Source: Winogradskya humida
GTDB taxonomy: Bacteria; Actinomycetota; Actinomycetes; Mycobacteriales; Micromonosporaceae
Assembly (NCBI RefSeq): GCF_016862215.1
Contig: NZ_BOMN01000040.1
Coordinates: 124,001 to 188,000, forward strand
DNA length: 64,000 bases
Direction: 5' to 3'
Shown here: one piece after another, positions 24,667-33,966 of the stretch
Position numbering within the stretch: the stretch's first letter is position 1
Layout: each line of letters opens with the position of its first letter
Program-made: the position numbers and the translations under genes
The notes under the pieces: model-generated
Databases searched by the model: none
Told to the model about the DNA's origin: nothing
What the model saw: only the letters and a program-made list of their open reading frames with translations

Positions 24667-25590
24667 ATGCCGCTCAGCCTCGCCGCGGACAGACCGTGGT
24701 CCGCCGACATCATCGACCTTTCCGCAGCCCGCGAACGCCGGACCGCCGGGATCAGATACACGGTGCTCGGCCCGGTCCGGGCCTGGCGGGGCGAGACAGA
24801 GCTGGAGCTCGGGTCGCCACAGCAGCGCGCCGTGCTCGCCGCGCTGCTACTGCGCGAGGGCGCGATGGCCACGGTGGATGAGCTGAGCCGGGCCGTCTGG
24901 GGTGACGATTCCCCGCGTACGGCGGTGAGCACGATCCGTACGTATGTCTCCCGGCTGCGGGGCATCCTGGGCGGGGCGATCACCTCGGTGGGCGGGGGTT
25001 ACGCGGTGCAGGTACCCGCCGATTGCCTCGACCTCGCCCGTTTCCGCCGGCACGTCGACCGGGCGCGCCTCGCCCGGCGCAGCGGTGAGCACGGGCAGGC
25101 CGTCGACGAGCTGGCCGCCGCTGTCGAACTGCGGCAGGGGCAACCGCTCGCGGGTGTGCCCGGCCCGTATGCGCGGGCCCAGCGGGACCGCCTCACCGAG
25201 CTGCTGACCGGCGCCGCTATCGACCGGCTCGCCGCCGAGGTGGAGCTGGGCCGCGACACCGACGCGATCCCGGAGCTGACGGCGCTGCTGGCCGAGTTTC
25301 CGCTCCGCGAGCAGCTGTACGAGCTGCTGATGATCGCTCTCTACCGGGCGGGACGGCAGGCGGAGGCGCTGGGGCAGTATCGGGCGGCGCGTCGCATCCT
25401 GGCGGACGAGCTGGGCATCGACCCGGGGCCGGCGCTACGCCGCGTGCACGAGCAGATTCTCACGGCGGATCAGGCTCTGCCGGTGAAGGGGGTCAGGCTG
25501 GTTGTACTTCGACGGCCCGCGCCGCATATCGGGACGACAAACCCGCGACAGCCCGGCGCAACCGCTCCCCGTCCCCGGCGGCGACGATAG
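24667..25590 (+). CDS. SARP-family regulator (DnrI/RedD type)
   Basis: A 307-residue short SARP. After a 30-residue N-terminal tail, residues about 32-120 form the winged-helix domain (YTVLGPVRAWRGETELELGS, then STIRTYVSRLRGILG and GGYAVQVPADCLDL), followed by the BTAD (about 125-275: AIPELTALLAEFPLREQLYE and DELGIDPGPALRRVHEQIL). It lacks NB-ARC and TPR parts. ATG 24667 follows a GGGGGGA site. It probably binds direct repeats near a -35 region and activates target genes. Its last 98 bases overlap the 3' end of the convergent large SARP gene, and its basic tail (TAPRPRRRR) is encoded in this overlap. It is on the same strand as, and close to, the AfsR-like gene upstream. Confidence 0.9.
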   Translation: MPLSLAADRPWSADIIDLSAARERRTAGIRYTVLGPVRAWRGETELELGSPQQRAVLAALLLREGAMATVDELSRAVWGDDSPRTAVSTIRTYVSRLRGILGGAITSVGGGYAVQVPADCLDLARFRRHVDRARLARRSGEHGQAVDELAAAVELRQGQPLAGVPGPYARAQRDRLTELLTGAAIDRLAAEVELGRDTDAIPELTALLAEFPLREQLYELLMIALYRAGRQAEALGQYRAARRILADELGIDPGPALRRVHEQILTADQALPVKGVRLVVLRRPAPHIGTTNPRQPGATAPRPRRRR

Positions 25591-28288
25591 AAGCCACGGC
25601 CTGCACCGAGACGGCACGGGGACTGTCGATCTCGCTGAGCATCCCGGCGGCTTCGCGCAGGGACTCGCCGGCCGCGTGCCGGTCACCGAGGTCGAGCTGG
25701 TGGACCGCCGAGTCGACCAGGGCATCGGCGTGCAGAAACCGATCGCCGGACTGCCGGTAGAGCTCGATGGCGTGCCGCAGACCCGCAAGCGCTGCGGCCG
25801 GCGCTCCGAGCGCCGCCCGGATGGTGCTCATCGTGACCCATGCTGTGGCCTGCGGGTGCACGTCACCGGCGGCGCGCAGGTAGTTGATGGCCTGCTCGGT
25901 GTAGGTGAGCGCGAGGTCGTACTCGCCGAGCTGGTAGTAGGCATGCGAGATGTAGTCGGCGACCTTCTCGGGGTGCTCGAGGCGGTGGTAGAGGTTCAGT
26001 GCCTCGCGCAACTGCCGATGTTCGTCGTCATGCCGGCCGGCGGTGGCGTGCAGATCGGCGATCCGGACGTGCAGGTGCGCCGCCGAGACCAGGTCGCCGG
26101 ACTCCCGGAACAGTCGCAGCGCCTCCCCGTAGTGACGGCGGCTGTCGTCCTGCCGGTTGAGGAATCGCGGAGCGAACATCATGCCGAGGCTGTGCTGGGC
26201 CTCCGCCTCGGCGGCCCGGTTGCCGAGCCGGACGGCGGCTGTCATCGCAAGGCGCTGGGACGCCTCCCACTCGGCCCAGAAACCACGGCGCTGCAGCAGG
26301 TTTTCGAGCGCCCAGGCGAGCTGGAAGACCTCGGCATGCGCGCCGGTCGCCTCCGCGGCGTCGAGGACCTTGAGCACCACCTGTCTTTCGGCGGTGAGCC
26401 AGGCCAGCGCCGAATCGTGGTCGGGGAACGTTTCCGGGGTCACCCCGGCAAGCTCGGGAGCCTCGACGGTGGACGCGGACCGGCGCGGGTTCAGACGGAT
26501 GGCCGCTGCCGTCGCGCTCCGCACGTAGTGATCCCGGATCCGGGCGAACGCCTCCTCGGTTTCCGCCACCGCCATCAGCTCGGTCGCGTAGGCGCGCAGC
26601 AGGTCGTGGAAGCGGTAGCGGCCGGCCGCATACTCGGTCAGCAGCTGGGCCCGGGACAGCTCGGCGAGCAGCGCGCGAGCCCGCCGGACCGGCACGCCGA
26701 GCAGGCTCGCCGCCGCCGGGGTGCTCAGCCGGGGACCCGGATGGATCGACAGGTAGCGGAACAGCCTGGCGGCGTGTTCGTCCAGCAGGCGGTAGGACCA
26801 GGAGAACACCGCCCGCAGGTCGAGGCTCGGATCGACCGTGCCGAAACCGTCCAGTGGGTCGCCGGACTCACGCAGCTCAGCGGCGATGTCGGCCAGGGTG
26901 AACGCCGGGTTTATCGCAGCCCGCGCGGCGACGATCGCCAGCGCCAGGGGCAGGCCACCGCAGAGGGCTATCAGGTCCGGCAGGGCTGCCGGTTCCGCCG
27001 CGATCCGGGCCGTGCCCAGCCGGCGTTCCAGGAGCGACCGCGCACCCTCGGGATCCAGCAGATCCAGCGGTACGGGCTGGGCGCCGTCGGTCACCACCAG
27101 CCCGGTCAGCGGCGTGCGGCTCGTGACGATCGCCCGGCACCCGGAGTTGCCCGGTAGCAGGGGCCGGGCCTGCTCGGAGTCGAGCACGTTGTCGAGCACG
27201 ACCAGCATCCGGCGCCCGGCGAGCATGCTCCGGTAGAGCGCGGCCTGCGCCTCGACAGCGTGCGGGATGCGTTCGGGCGGCACCCCGAGCGCGTCGAGGA
27301 ATCCGCGAATGGCTTCTGCCGTGTCCATCGGCTTGCCGCTCGGGTCGAAGCCGCGCAGATTCACATAGAGCTGACCGTCGGGGAAGTCGCCGGCCACCTC
27401 GTGCGCACAGTGGACAACCAGCGTGGTCTTGCCGATGCCACCCATCCCGCTCATCGTGACGATGCCGCCCGCGTTGCCGCTGAGCAACGACCGGATGTGG
27501 GCCACCTGGTCGCGGCGCCCGGCGAAGGTGGGCAGGTCGACGGGGAGCTGCGCGGGCCGGATCACCGGCATGACCGTGGGCGTCGAACCCGGGGACCGGG
27601 TGACGGAGAGGTGGGCCTCGGCCAGCGCCGGGCCGGGGTCGATGCCCAACTCGTCGGCCAGTCTTTCGCGCGTGGCCACGAAGATGTCGAGGGCTTCCGC
27701 TGGGCGTCCGGCCGCGGCGAGCGTACGCATGAGGGTTGCCTGCAGGTGCTCGTCCAGTGGCCGGCCGGAAGCCGCCTCCCGCAGGCCGGGCAGGACGCGG
27801 TCCGCGGATCCGTCCTCGAGCGAGAGCTCCGCCGCCTCGATCGCGACCACGGCGAACTCGGCCTCGATGGCGGCGAAGAGCGGATTGGTGCGCACGGCAG
27901 GGCTGATGTCCGCGGCCACCGCGCCCTTGCGAAGGGCGAGCGCGGCGACGGGATCGTGGTCGCGCAGGTGGCGGAAGTGCAGGATGTCGCTGGTGTCCGC
28001 GGTGGCGTCGAGCCGATAACCGCCGGCCGTGCTGACGATCAGCCCGGTATCACCGAAGACCCGGCGCAGCTGGCTCACATAGCGCTGGACCACGTTGGGG
28101 GCGGTTGCCGGGGCGCGGTCGGGCCACAGCACGTCGACCAGCTCGTCCATCGTGACCGGTTGACCCGCCCGCGCCAGCAGCACCGCCAGCAACGCCCGCT
28201 GCTGCGGGGCACCGAGGTCGAGCTCGGACGCCCCGTGCCAGGCGCGCACCGGGCCGAGCAAACTGAGCCAGATCGCGGGTTCGGTCAC
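25493..28288 (-). CDS. AfsR-like SARP regulator (BTAD, NB-ARC, TPR)
   Basis: A 931-residue protein with the same plan as the 914-residue regulator on the other strand: winged helix at about 8-95 (SLLGPVRAWHGASELDLGAP), BTAD at about 100-245 (ELGIDPGPALAEAHLS), NB-ARC with P-loop GMGGIGKTTLVVHCAH near residue 287 and MLVVLDNVLDSEQARPLLPG, then TPR-like repeats to the C-terminus (HYGEALRLFRESGD, YTEQAINYLRAAGD). The GTG start at 28288 has no evident ribosome-binding site. It is convergent with, and overlaps, the short SARP gene by 98 bp. The three regulators may stem from duplication of one locus. Target genes are not visible. Confidence 0.9.
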   Translation of the reverse strand: MTEPAIWLSLLGPVRAWHGASELDLGAPQQRALLAVLLARAGQPVTMDELVDVLWPDRAPATAPNVVQRYVSQLRRVFGDTGLIVSTAGGYRLDATADTSDILHFRHLRDHDPVAALALRKGAVAADISPAVRTNPLFAAIEAEFAVVAIEAAELSLEDGSADRVLPGLREAASGRPLDEHLQATLMRTLAAAGRPAEALDIFVATRERLADELGIDPGPALAEAHLSVTRSPGSTPTVMPVIRPAQLPVDLPTFAGRRDQVAHIRSLLSGNAGGIVTMSGMGGIGKTTLVVHCAHEVAGDFPDGQLYVNLRGFDPSGKPMDTAEAIRGFLDALGVPPERIPHAVEAQAALYRSMLAGRRMLVVLDNVLDSEQARPLLPGNSGCRAIVTSRTPLTGLVVTDGAQPVPLDLLDPEGARSLLERRLGTARIAAEPAALPDLIALCGGLPLALAIVAARAAINPAFTLADIAAELRESGDPLDGFGTVDPSLDLRAVFSWSYRLLDEHAARLFRYLSIHPGPRLSTPAAASLLGVPVRRARALLAELSRAQLLTEYAAGRYRFHDLLRAYATELMAVAETEEAFARIRDHYVRSATAAAIRLNPRRSASTVEAPELAGVTPETFPDHDSALAWLTAERQVVLKVLDAAEATGAHAEVFQLAWALENLLQRRGFWAEWEASQRLAMTAAVRLGNRAAEAEAQHSLGMMFAPRFLNRQDDSRRHYGEALRLFRESGDLVSAAHLHVRIADLHATAGRHDDEHRQLREALNLYHRLEHPEKVADYISHAYYQLGEYDLALTYTEQAINYLRAAGDVHPQATAWVTMSTIRAALGAPAAALAGLRHAIELYRQSGDRFLHADALVDSAVHQLDLGDRHAAGESLREAAGMLSEIDSPRAVSVQAVASIVAAGDGERLRRAVAGLSSRYAARAVEVQPA

Positions 28289-28306
28289 GCTGTGAATAAT
28301 TACGTG

Positions 28307-28322
28307 TCACCCGCCCGGGTGA
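28307..28322 (-). terminator. Possible terminator at the end of the CIS operon
   Basis: TCACCCGCCCGGGTGA forms a 6-bp stem with a 4-base loop, 27 bases past the last CIS gene. The following bases on the minus strand (CACGTAATTATT) are A/T-rich but lack a T tract, so activity is uncertain. Confidence 0.4.
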
Positions 28323-28348
28323 TGTCGGCAAGGTGATTGTGTGATGAA

Positions 28349-29203
28349 TCAGGCGTTGCGGAACAACTCGATCTCGCAGACGGCGACCTGCTTGCCGGGC
28401 TGGGCGCCGTACGCCGATTCGAGCACGAACTGCACCCGTCGCGTGTTCGGAGCGTCCATCTCGACCAGTAGCGCCTCCCCGTCGCTGAGCTTGTAGCTGC
28501 CCACGCTCCGGCGGCCCTGCGCGTCGGTGACGACGACCTGGATCTGCTGTGGACGGGCCTGCTGATCGCGGTCGGCAGGGTCGGTCGAGACGCCGGGGAA
28601 GATCCGGACCGCGCGCAGGTTGATCGGCTGCGAGTAGTCGGCCTGGATGACGGCGCCCCGGCTGTCCCCTTCGCGCCCGGTGCCCCACCAGGAGTCCGAG
28701 ACACCGTCGAACGCGTTCTGCGGCGGGTGCTTCGGATCCTGCACGCTGGCCTCGGCGGCGACCGGCGGCGCCTTGACCAGGTTCGGTGGCGGCACGTTGA
28801 TCTCGTTGTCGGCGCGCGCCCGGATCAGCGCGGTGATGGCGAAGACCGCACCGGCGAGCAGTGCGAGCGTCAGCACGATCGCCCCGATGATCAGCAGCAG
28901 CTTGCGGGTGTTGCGCCGCGGCGGCGGTGCGGCCGCGGCGGGCGGCGGGTTGTGCAGCTCGGCGCCGCAGTTGCGGCAGAACGTCCGGTCGGTGCGGTTT
29001 CCGACGCCACAGTTCCAGCAGGTGATGCCGCTCTCCTCGGCTGCGGCCGCTGGGCGGGTCGGAGGTTGCTGCGGTGCGGGACGGCCGGGGAGCACCGCGG
29101 GTACGCCGTCCCCGTCGAGATCCTGTGCTCCTTGCGGCTCGGATACGGGCAGGAGCAGGGCCCGGGCCCTCTCGGCGTCGGTCTGTTTCCTGGGGTCGCT
29201 CAC
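28349..29203 (-). CDS. CIS-associated membrane protein with zinc ribbon and sugar-binding-like domain (CisA-like)
   Basis: A 284-residue protein. Residues 1-55 are disordered and Pro-rich; a zinc ribbon CWNCG-x11-CRNCG lies at about 62-80; a single membrane helix (KLLLIIGAIVLTLALLAGAV) at about 101-122; and from about 145 a beta-rich discoidin/NADase-type glycan-binding-like domain (ASVQDPKHPPQNAFDGVSDS, then NLRAVRIFPG and RRVQFVLESAYG). GTG 29203 overlaps the stop of the tail-protein gene, so it is the last gene of the CIS operon. In Streptomyces a protein of this plan, CisA, ties the cytoplasmic CIS to the membrane and triggers contraction; I infer the same role here from architecture and position, from memory of that work. 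Confidence 0.75.
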   Translation of the reverse strand: MSDPRKQTDAERARALLLPVSEPQGAQDLDGDGVPAVLPGRPAPQQPPTRPAAAAEESGITCWNCGVGNRTDRTFCRNCGAELHNPPPAAAAPPPRRNTRKLLLIIGAIVLTLALLAGAVFAITALIRARADNEINVPPPNLVKAPPVAAEASVQDPKHPPQNAFDGVSDSWWGTGREGDSRGAVIQADYSQPINLRAVRIFPGVSTDPADRDQQARPQQIQVVVTDAQGRRSVGSYKLSDGEALLVEMDAPNTRRVQFVLESAYGAQPGKQVAVCEIELFRNA

Positions 29204-29745
29204 TGGGGTTCCTTTCGCAGTACCGCAACGGTGTAGGGCAGATGAGCGGGGCGGCTGGCGGCCACCACGGCCGCCAGCCGCGCGACGTCCACGGACGAGG
29301 GATCCGGCACGCGCAGGGCCACGGCGAGCTGAGCCCGTGGCGAACCGGGGAACGGGCCGAGCGGTCGCGCCGACCAGACCGTGGCGCCGCTCTCGGTGAT
29401 CTCGGGTTCGACGCCGAAGGCCAACCGGACCGCGGCGGCGAGGCCGGCCCGGGTGCCGCGACGCTGATGCACGGCGACAGCGGTGGCCACTGCCTCGCGG
29501 CGGAACTCGTCGGCGACCATCCCCGCCTCGACGCCCACCCAGGACCCGAGGAAGTCCACGAAATCGGCCGGTGCGACCCCTGGCCGGAAGTACGCGTCCA
29601 GGTTGTCGAGGACGCCGACCAGCGGAGCCAGCAACGCGTCGAGCCCGCCGGCGAAACCCCGCATCAACAGGTCGTCCGCGTAGACCGCGGGCATCGCGTC
29701 GGCGAGCGGGTACGCGCTGGTCAGCCCCTCGATCGAGCCGCGCAT
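29200..29745 (-). CDS. CIS baseplate/tail protein I-like protein
   Basis: A 181-residue protein of the phage tail protein I type (TIGR02242-like), found in contractile injection systems beside the J-like baseplate protein. Visible features are LPAVYADD-like entry (MPAVYADDLLMRGFAGGLD), the FRPGVAPADFVDFLGSWVG segment at about residues 53-71 and RRGTRAGLAAAVRLAFG at about 95-111. It is thought to form the outer edge of the baseplate wedge. Its start touches the stop of the J-like gene and its stop is overlapped by the CisA-like gene, so all three are coupled. No fibre gene follows, in contrast to Photorhabdus and Serratia eCIS. Confidence 0.88.
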   Translation of the reverse strand: MRGSIEGLTSAYPLADAMPAVYADDLLMRGFAGGLDALLAPLVGVLDNLDAYFRPGVAPADFVDFLGSWVGVEAGMVADEFRREAVATAVAVHQRRGTRAGLAAAVRLAFGVEPEITESGATVWSARPLGPFPGSPRAQLAVALRVPDPSSVDVARLAAVVAASRPAHLPYTVAVLRKEPQ

Positions 29746-31697
29746 CAGGTCACCACCCGCACCGTGTGCTCGTACGAGAAGAACAGCGAGGCGCCGCTCA
29801 GCTCGATGCGGTCCGTGGGGTCGCCGCGCCGTCCGGTCAGCGGGTCGGCAGCGTTCAGCGTGACCTCGTCGACCAGGTCGACACCCGGCACCCGCTGCAG
29901 GGCAGCGAAGATCTCGCCGGCCCGCAGCGGGCGCCCGAACGGCCAGCCGGTCCCGTCGGCGCCGCCGGTCAGCGGATCGAGATAGCGGTAGACGGCGTCC
30001 AGCGCGGCGGCCCGGACGTCCTCGCCGCGACCCGGATCTCGCTGCACGTTGATCGACGCGGCGACCGTGACGCCCTGGTAGAACGGTGGCCCGATGGAGA
30101 GCCGGGTGCCGAGCGGACGGCGTTCGTCCAGATAACCAGTGATCCGCCCGAGTAGTTCGTCGGTCGGCACGAGCTGCTCGAACCGCATCCGGCCGTTGCG
30201 GTCCGGCACCGCCTGCGGCACGACGAGCAGCCGCACGGCGTTCTCACCGGCCTCGCGCGGGTCAACCCCCAGACACGCGATCCGGGCGGCTTCGGGTGCG
30301 GCTTGACGGGCGAGTTCCTCATAGTCGCGTACGGTCACCGCGCGCTCCTGGGCCCGCAACGTGATCGGTGCGCGGACCTTCGCCTCGTCCACGGTCTCGC
30401 CGTCGACCCCGCCCGTGGCGCCCTCGCGATTCTCGACGCGGGCGACGTACGGGATGGAACTGCGCAGCACCCGCACCAGCCCGCGCGAGACGTTCCCGCC
30501 GCGCCCACCACCACAGCGGTAGCGCCGTGCCCGGATGACCGCGCCCGTCGGCGGCACCACGCCGTACTGTCGCAGCGTGCCGTCGCTTTCCCGGACGGCC
30601 GGCCCGAACGCGATCTCCCCGGTTGTCGCGTCGACCACCACGTGCCGGTCGTCGGGACCGGAGGCGGAAAAGCTCTCGACCACCTGCCAGTCCTGCCAGC
30701 CTTCGCCGGTGGAGACCTGCAGGTGCAGCGGCGGGTCGGCGGCGATCAGAGGCGCATGCGTCAGCCGTACGCGCTGACCGGGCACCCCGGCGGATTCGCC
30801 GAGCGGCTCGTCGCGTACCTCGGTGGCATGAATCGCCCACCCGGTCGCACCGATGGTGAAAGCGGAGGCCTCGCGGATGCTGGGTGAGGTGTTGTAGAAC
30901 GGCTGGCCGACGGCGGGGTTGACCGCCCGGCACCGCAGCCAGCCTGCGTTGTGGTCGCCGATCCGGGACGTCGCGTGCCCCTCCGGAAGGTGCAGCACGA
31001 CCTCGCCGTTGCGGTTGAGCCCGCCGGTGGTGTCCTCGGCCAGTTCGCAGTCGCCCCACCCGGATTCGGTCCACGCCTCCCAGCGCAGTGGCGGCTTGCG
31101 CGGGTCGACACCGACACCGTCGACCCGGCTGTCCAGCCGCAGCACCACGGCACCGCCCGGTACCGCGGCCGAGAGCCCGAAAAGGACAGCATCGCCCGGC
31201 TGCGGCGGGTCGGCGAAGATCGGCACATCCCCGTCGCCGAGCACGTCGTTCGTCCGATCGACCGGTGGACCGCCGGCATTTTGGATCAGTACGCGCTCGA
31301 GTGCGCACGGCGGCACGACAAGATCCCGCTCGGTCGCGAAGACCACCGCCTCCTCGGCTTCGGTCCGCTCGGTCGCGACCTCGGTGCCGGCGGGCATCAC
31401 GACCGGCTCCGGCTGCGGCGCCGACAGCCAGAACGTGACGCCGACCCGGGCCGCAGCCGGGGGGAAGAGGCGCACGCCCAGCAGGTCGAGAAAGGCCAGA
31501 TAGTTCTTGTCGGGTACGCGGTTGAGCCGGTACACGAGCTGATCGGTCATGTGCGCGACCGCCTCGATCAGCGTGATCCCCGGGTCGGAGACGTTGTGAT
31601 CGGTCCACTCGGTGCTGCGTCGCTGGATGTGCCGCTTCGCGTCGTCGACGAACTGCTGGAACCGGCGGTCGTCGAGATTGGGTGTGGGCAGAGCCAT
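29745..31697 (-). CDS. CIS baseplate J-like protein
   Basis: A 650-residue putative baseplate assembly protein of the TIGR02243 type, the homologue of T4 gp6 and Afp11. N-terminal LPTPNLDDRRFQQFVDDAKR at residues 3-22 and TDHNVSDPGITLIEAVAHM at about 33-51 are typical. The C-terminal half includes TLRAQERAVTVRDYEELARQ and the ERRPLGTRLSIGPPFYQGV stretch, the latter matching the usual J-domain end. It forms the wedge ring around the spike. I start at ATG 31697, whose ATGA overlaps the gp25 stop; the longer frame to 31946 is antisense-like sequence. It lies in a chain of overlapping genes. Confidence 0.92.
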   Translation of the reverse strand: MALPTPNLDDRRFQQFVDDAKRHIQRRSTEWTDHNVSDPGITLIEAVAHMTDQLVYRLNRVPDKNYLAFLDLLGVRLFPPAAARVGVTFWLSAPQPEPVVMPAGTEVATERTEAEEAVVFATERDLVVPPCALERVLIQNAGGPPVDRTNDVLGDGDVPIFADPPQPGDAVLFGLSAAVPGGAVVLRLDSRVDGVGVDPRKPPLRWEAWTESGWGDCELAEDTTGGLNRNGEVVLHLPEGHATSRIGDHNAGWLRCRAVNPAVGQPFYNTSPSIREASAFTIGATGWAIHATEVRDEPLGESAGVPGQRVRLTHAPLIAADPPLHLQVSTGEGWQDWQVVESFSASGPDDRHVVVDATTGEIAFGPAVRESDGTLRQYGVVPPTGAVIRARRYRCGGGRGGNVSRGLVRVLRSSIPYVARVENREGATGGVDGETVDEAKVRAPITLRAQERAVTVRDYEELARQAAPEAARIACLGVDPREAGENAVRLLVVPQAVPDRNGRMRFEQLVPTDELLGRITGYLDERRPLGTRLSIGPPFYQGVTVAASINVQRDPGRGEDVRAAALDAVYRYLDPLTGGADGTGWPFGRPLRAGEIFAALQRVPGVDLVDEVTLNAADPLTGRRGDPTDRIELSGASLFFSYEHTVRVVT

Positions 31698-32104
31698 CAG
31701 GACCCCCCTTCCACGGCTGGGATCACATAGAACGGGAAGACCAGGTTGCGAGGGTTGTTCGTTCCACTGATCACGTAGCGGATCTCGATCACCAGGACCG
31801 CGTCGTCGTCCTCGGCGGGTTCGACCAGTACGTCGACCACGTCGATGCGCGGCTCCCAGCGGTCCAGGCTCGCGCGGACCTCGTACCGGATGCGGCCCGC
31901 GGTCGCCTCGTTCGCGGGAGCGAAGACCAGGTCGTGGATGGCGCACCCGAAATCGGGGCGCATCGGTCGCTCACCCGGCGCGGTCGCGAGGATCAGCCGG
32001 ATGGCCTCCTCGACCTCCCGTTCCCGGCGGACCAGCGCGATCCCGCCCGACGAATCGGTACGCGCCGGAAACGCCCATCCCGCGCCGACGAATTGCGCCC
32101 CCAT
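31697..32104 (-). CDS. CIS gp25-like baseplate protein
   Basis: A 135-residue GPW/gp25-family protein, the counterpart of Afp9 and T6SS TssE. Its recognisable core is REREVEEAIRLILATAPGER at about residues 27-46 followed by PMRPDFGCAIHDLVFAP, which includes the conserved RP-FG and L-F pattern, and EPRIDVVDVLVEP near residue 84. gp25 proteins connect the baseplate to the first sheath ring and start sheath assembly. It is coupled by 1- to 4-base overlaps to the VgrG-like gene before it and the J-like gene after it. Confidence 0.93.
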   Translation of the reverse strand: MGAQFVGAGWAFPARTDSSGGIALVRREREVEEAIRLILATAPGERPMRPDFGCAIHDLVFAPANEATAGRIRYEVRASLDRWEPRIDVVDVLVEPAEDDDAVLVIEIRYVISGTNNPRNLVFPFYVIPAVEGGS

Positions 32105-33966
32105 CAGAAAGGCACCCCGTTGCGCAACGTGACACCGGTCAGCGTCACGGTCGCCGCGGTCACCGAGGCGTTCGACGGCGACGTCAGCAGGATCGGCCCC
32201 GCGGATTTGATCTGTGCGGTGCCGACCGCGTCGAGCATCACGGCACCGGCCGCATTGATGCCGACGCGCCCGCCCGCGCGTACGTTGACCTGCCCGCCCC
32301 CGGAGATGTTCACCGATCGGCCCGCGGTCAGGTTCAGGTCGCCGCCGGCCTTGATGTCCACGTTGCGGGTGCCCTCGATCTTCACGGTGCCGTCGCTGTG
32401 CACGGTCACGGTTGTCCTCGTCTCATCCAGGTGCACGCTGAGCGACCCGTCCCCGGTGCGCAGCCGGATGCCGCTCGATCTGCGCGTCTTCGCGTCCAGC
32501 AGCTGCACCTGATGGCCGCTGCGCGACGCGGTGCTGCGCCAGTTCACGGCGCCGCTGGTCGGGTCGACGCTCGGGATGCCGTCCGGGTCCGGGGTCGGCT
32601 TGTCGACGCCGTTGTAGAGCCCGGCCAGCACGTACGGGTGCTCCAGCGAGCCACGGTCGAACGCGACCAGCACCTCGTCACCGACCTCGGGCAGCACCAG
32701 GCCACCGCCGCGGACCCCACCGAGTTGGGCGATGCGGCACCAGTCCGACTCGTACGTGTCGGACAGCCAGGGGAAACGCACCTTGACCCGGCTCATGCGC
32801 ATCGGGTCCTTGATGTTGCTGACCAGCGCGGTGACCACGCCGGGCAGGCTCGGCGCGGGAGCCCCGCCGGCCGTGAGCCCGTACAGCGAGCGGAACTGCC
32901 GGCCGGAGACGGTGACCCGGGTCGTGTACCGGCGCCCGGAGCTGAAAATGTGCCGCGCACCGGTCACCGTGTACTGACCCTCGAACGGCCTGCCCGCACC
33001 CTTCACCGCGACGGGGGTGCCGGGGCGGATCGCCGGATTGCCGGTGACCTCCACCTCCAGCTCCGCGAACGAGCCGGCGACGTCGTGGGCGAGGGCTGTT
33101 GCCGCATGGCGGACCTGGGCTTGTGCTGTGTAGGGCGTAGCCGTCTCGACGAGCTCGGCTATCCCGAAGCCGGTGGTCAGTTGACCCGGGGTGACGTCCG
33201 TCTTGATGTCCGGGGTCGAACCGGCGGTGGCACTGCCGGTCAGCGCACGTTTGGTCCGCACGTCCCAGCCGCGCACCGAAACGTTCTTGACCTGCCCGGA
33301 CGCCGTGACCCCGGCCCTCGCGTACAGCGTGTTCGCACCCACCTCCAGCACGAACGGGCTCTTCGCGGCGGGCGTGGTGTCCGCAGGCGCCCCGCTGGCC
33401 GGCCGCAACGCGGTGAACTGCAGCTTGCCGTCCTCGTCGAAGAACAACCGGACGTCGTTCTCCCGCGCGAGCCCGGTCAGGAAATCCCAGTCCGTGATGT
33501 TCGGCTGCGTGGCCAGGTCGTACACGGTCGGCGTGGCATCAACCCGGCCGATCCGCAGCCCGGCCCGACCGGCCAGCCGGCGCACGATGTCGCTCGCGGT
33601 CATGTTCGGATACCCCTCGACCCGCCGGTTCCGCAGCAACCGGTGCCCCGGGTCGTACCCGCGAACCACCAGCGACCGCCCGCCGCCGTCGGCATCCAGC
33701 TCCAGCCCGGTGACCTCCCCGGTCAGCATCGGCTTACCCCGGGACCCACCGGTCACCGGCGACAGCTTGACCGCTGCACCGACCGCCAGCTGCGGAAACT
33801 TGCGCACCACGTCGCCACCGGGATCGGCGAAGGCCAACCGGAAAGCGGACGGTACGGTCACGCTCGTATCGACCCATCCCTCGATCAGCAGCGCCGCGAG
33901 CGGATCGGGCAACGGCGCACCACCGACCTCAACCCGCAGAACACTCGTGTACGTCTCGGCGCTCAT
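32104..33966 (-). CDS. CIS spike protein, VgrG-like
   Basis: A 620-residue VgrG/gp27-gp5-like hub and spike. The N-terminal half (about 1-370) is the gp27-like hub (VLRVEVGGAPLPDPLAALLI, then SDIVRRLAGRAGL and QPNITDWDFLTGLARENDVR). About 375-460 is an OB-like domain (VTALVSNIKDPMRMSRVKVR, FPWLSDTYESDWCRI, ALPEVGDEVLVAFDRG-like). About 500-600 is a triple-beta-helix-like stretch with regular VN/IN repeats (RNVDIKAGGDLNLTAGRSVN, then VRAGGRVGINAAG). It is the central puncturing needle base. The genes on each side overlap it by 4 or 1 bases. No PAAR tip gene was recognised nearby. Confidence 0.92.
   Translation of the reverse strand: MSAETYTSVLRVEVGGAPLPDPLAALLIEGWVDTSVTVPSAFRLAFADPGGDVVRKFPQLAVGAAVKLSPVTGGSRGKPMLTGEVTGLELDADGGGRSLVVRGYDPGHRLLRNRRVEGYPNMTASDIVRRLAGRAGLRIGRVDATPTVYDLATQPNITDWDFLTGLARENDVRLFFDEDGKLQFTALRPASGAPADTTPAAKSPFVLEVGANTLYARAGVTASGQVKNVSVRGWDVRTKRALTGSATAGSTPDIKTDVTPGQLTTGFGIAELVETATPYTAQAQVRHAATALAHDVAGSFAELEVEVTGNPAIRPGTPVAVKGAGRPFEGQYTVTGARHIFSSGRRYTTRVTVSGRQFRSLYGLTAGGAPAPSLPGVVTALVSNIKDPMRMSRVKVRFPWLSDTYESDWCRIAQLGGVRGGGLVLPEVGDEVLVAFDRGSLEHPYVLAGLYNGVDKPTPDPDGIPSVDPTSGAVNWRSTASRSGHQVQLLDAKTRRSSGIRLRTGDGSLSVHLDETRTTVTVHSDGTVKIEGTRNVDIKAGGDLNLTAGRSVNISGGGQVNVRAGGRVGINAAGAVMLDAVGTAQIKSAGPILLTSPSNASVTAATVTLTGVTLRNGVPF

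Noticed and set aside
21867-28288. Specialised-metabolite gene cluster
   Set aside because: Only regulators are present; no synthase, tailoring or transport genes lie around them.
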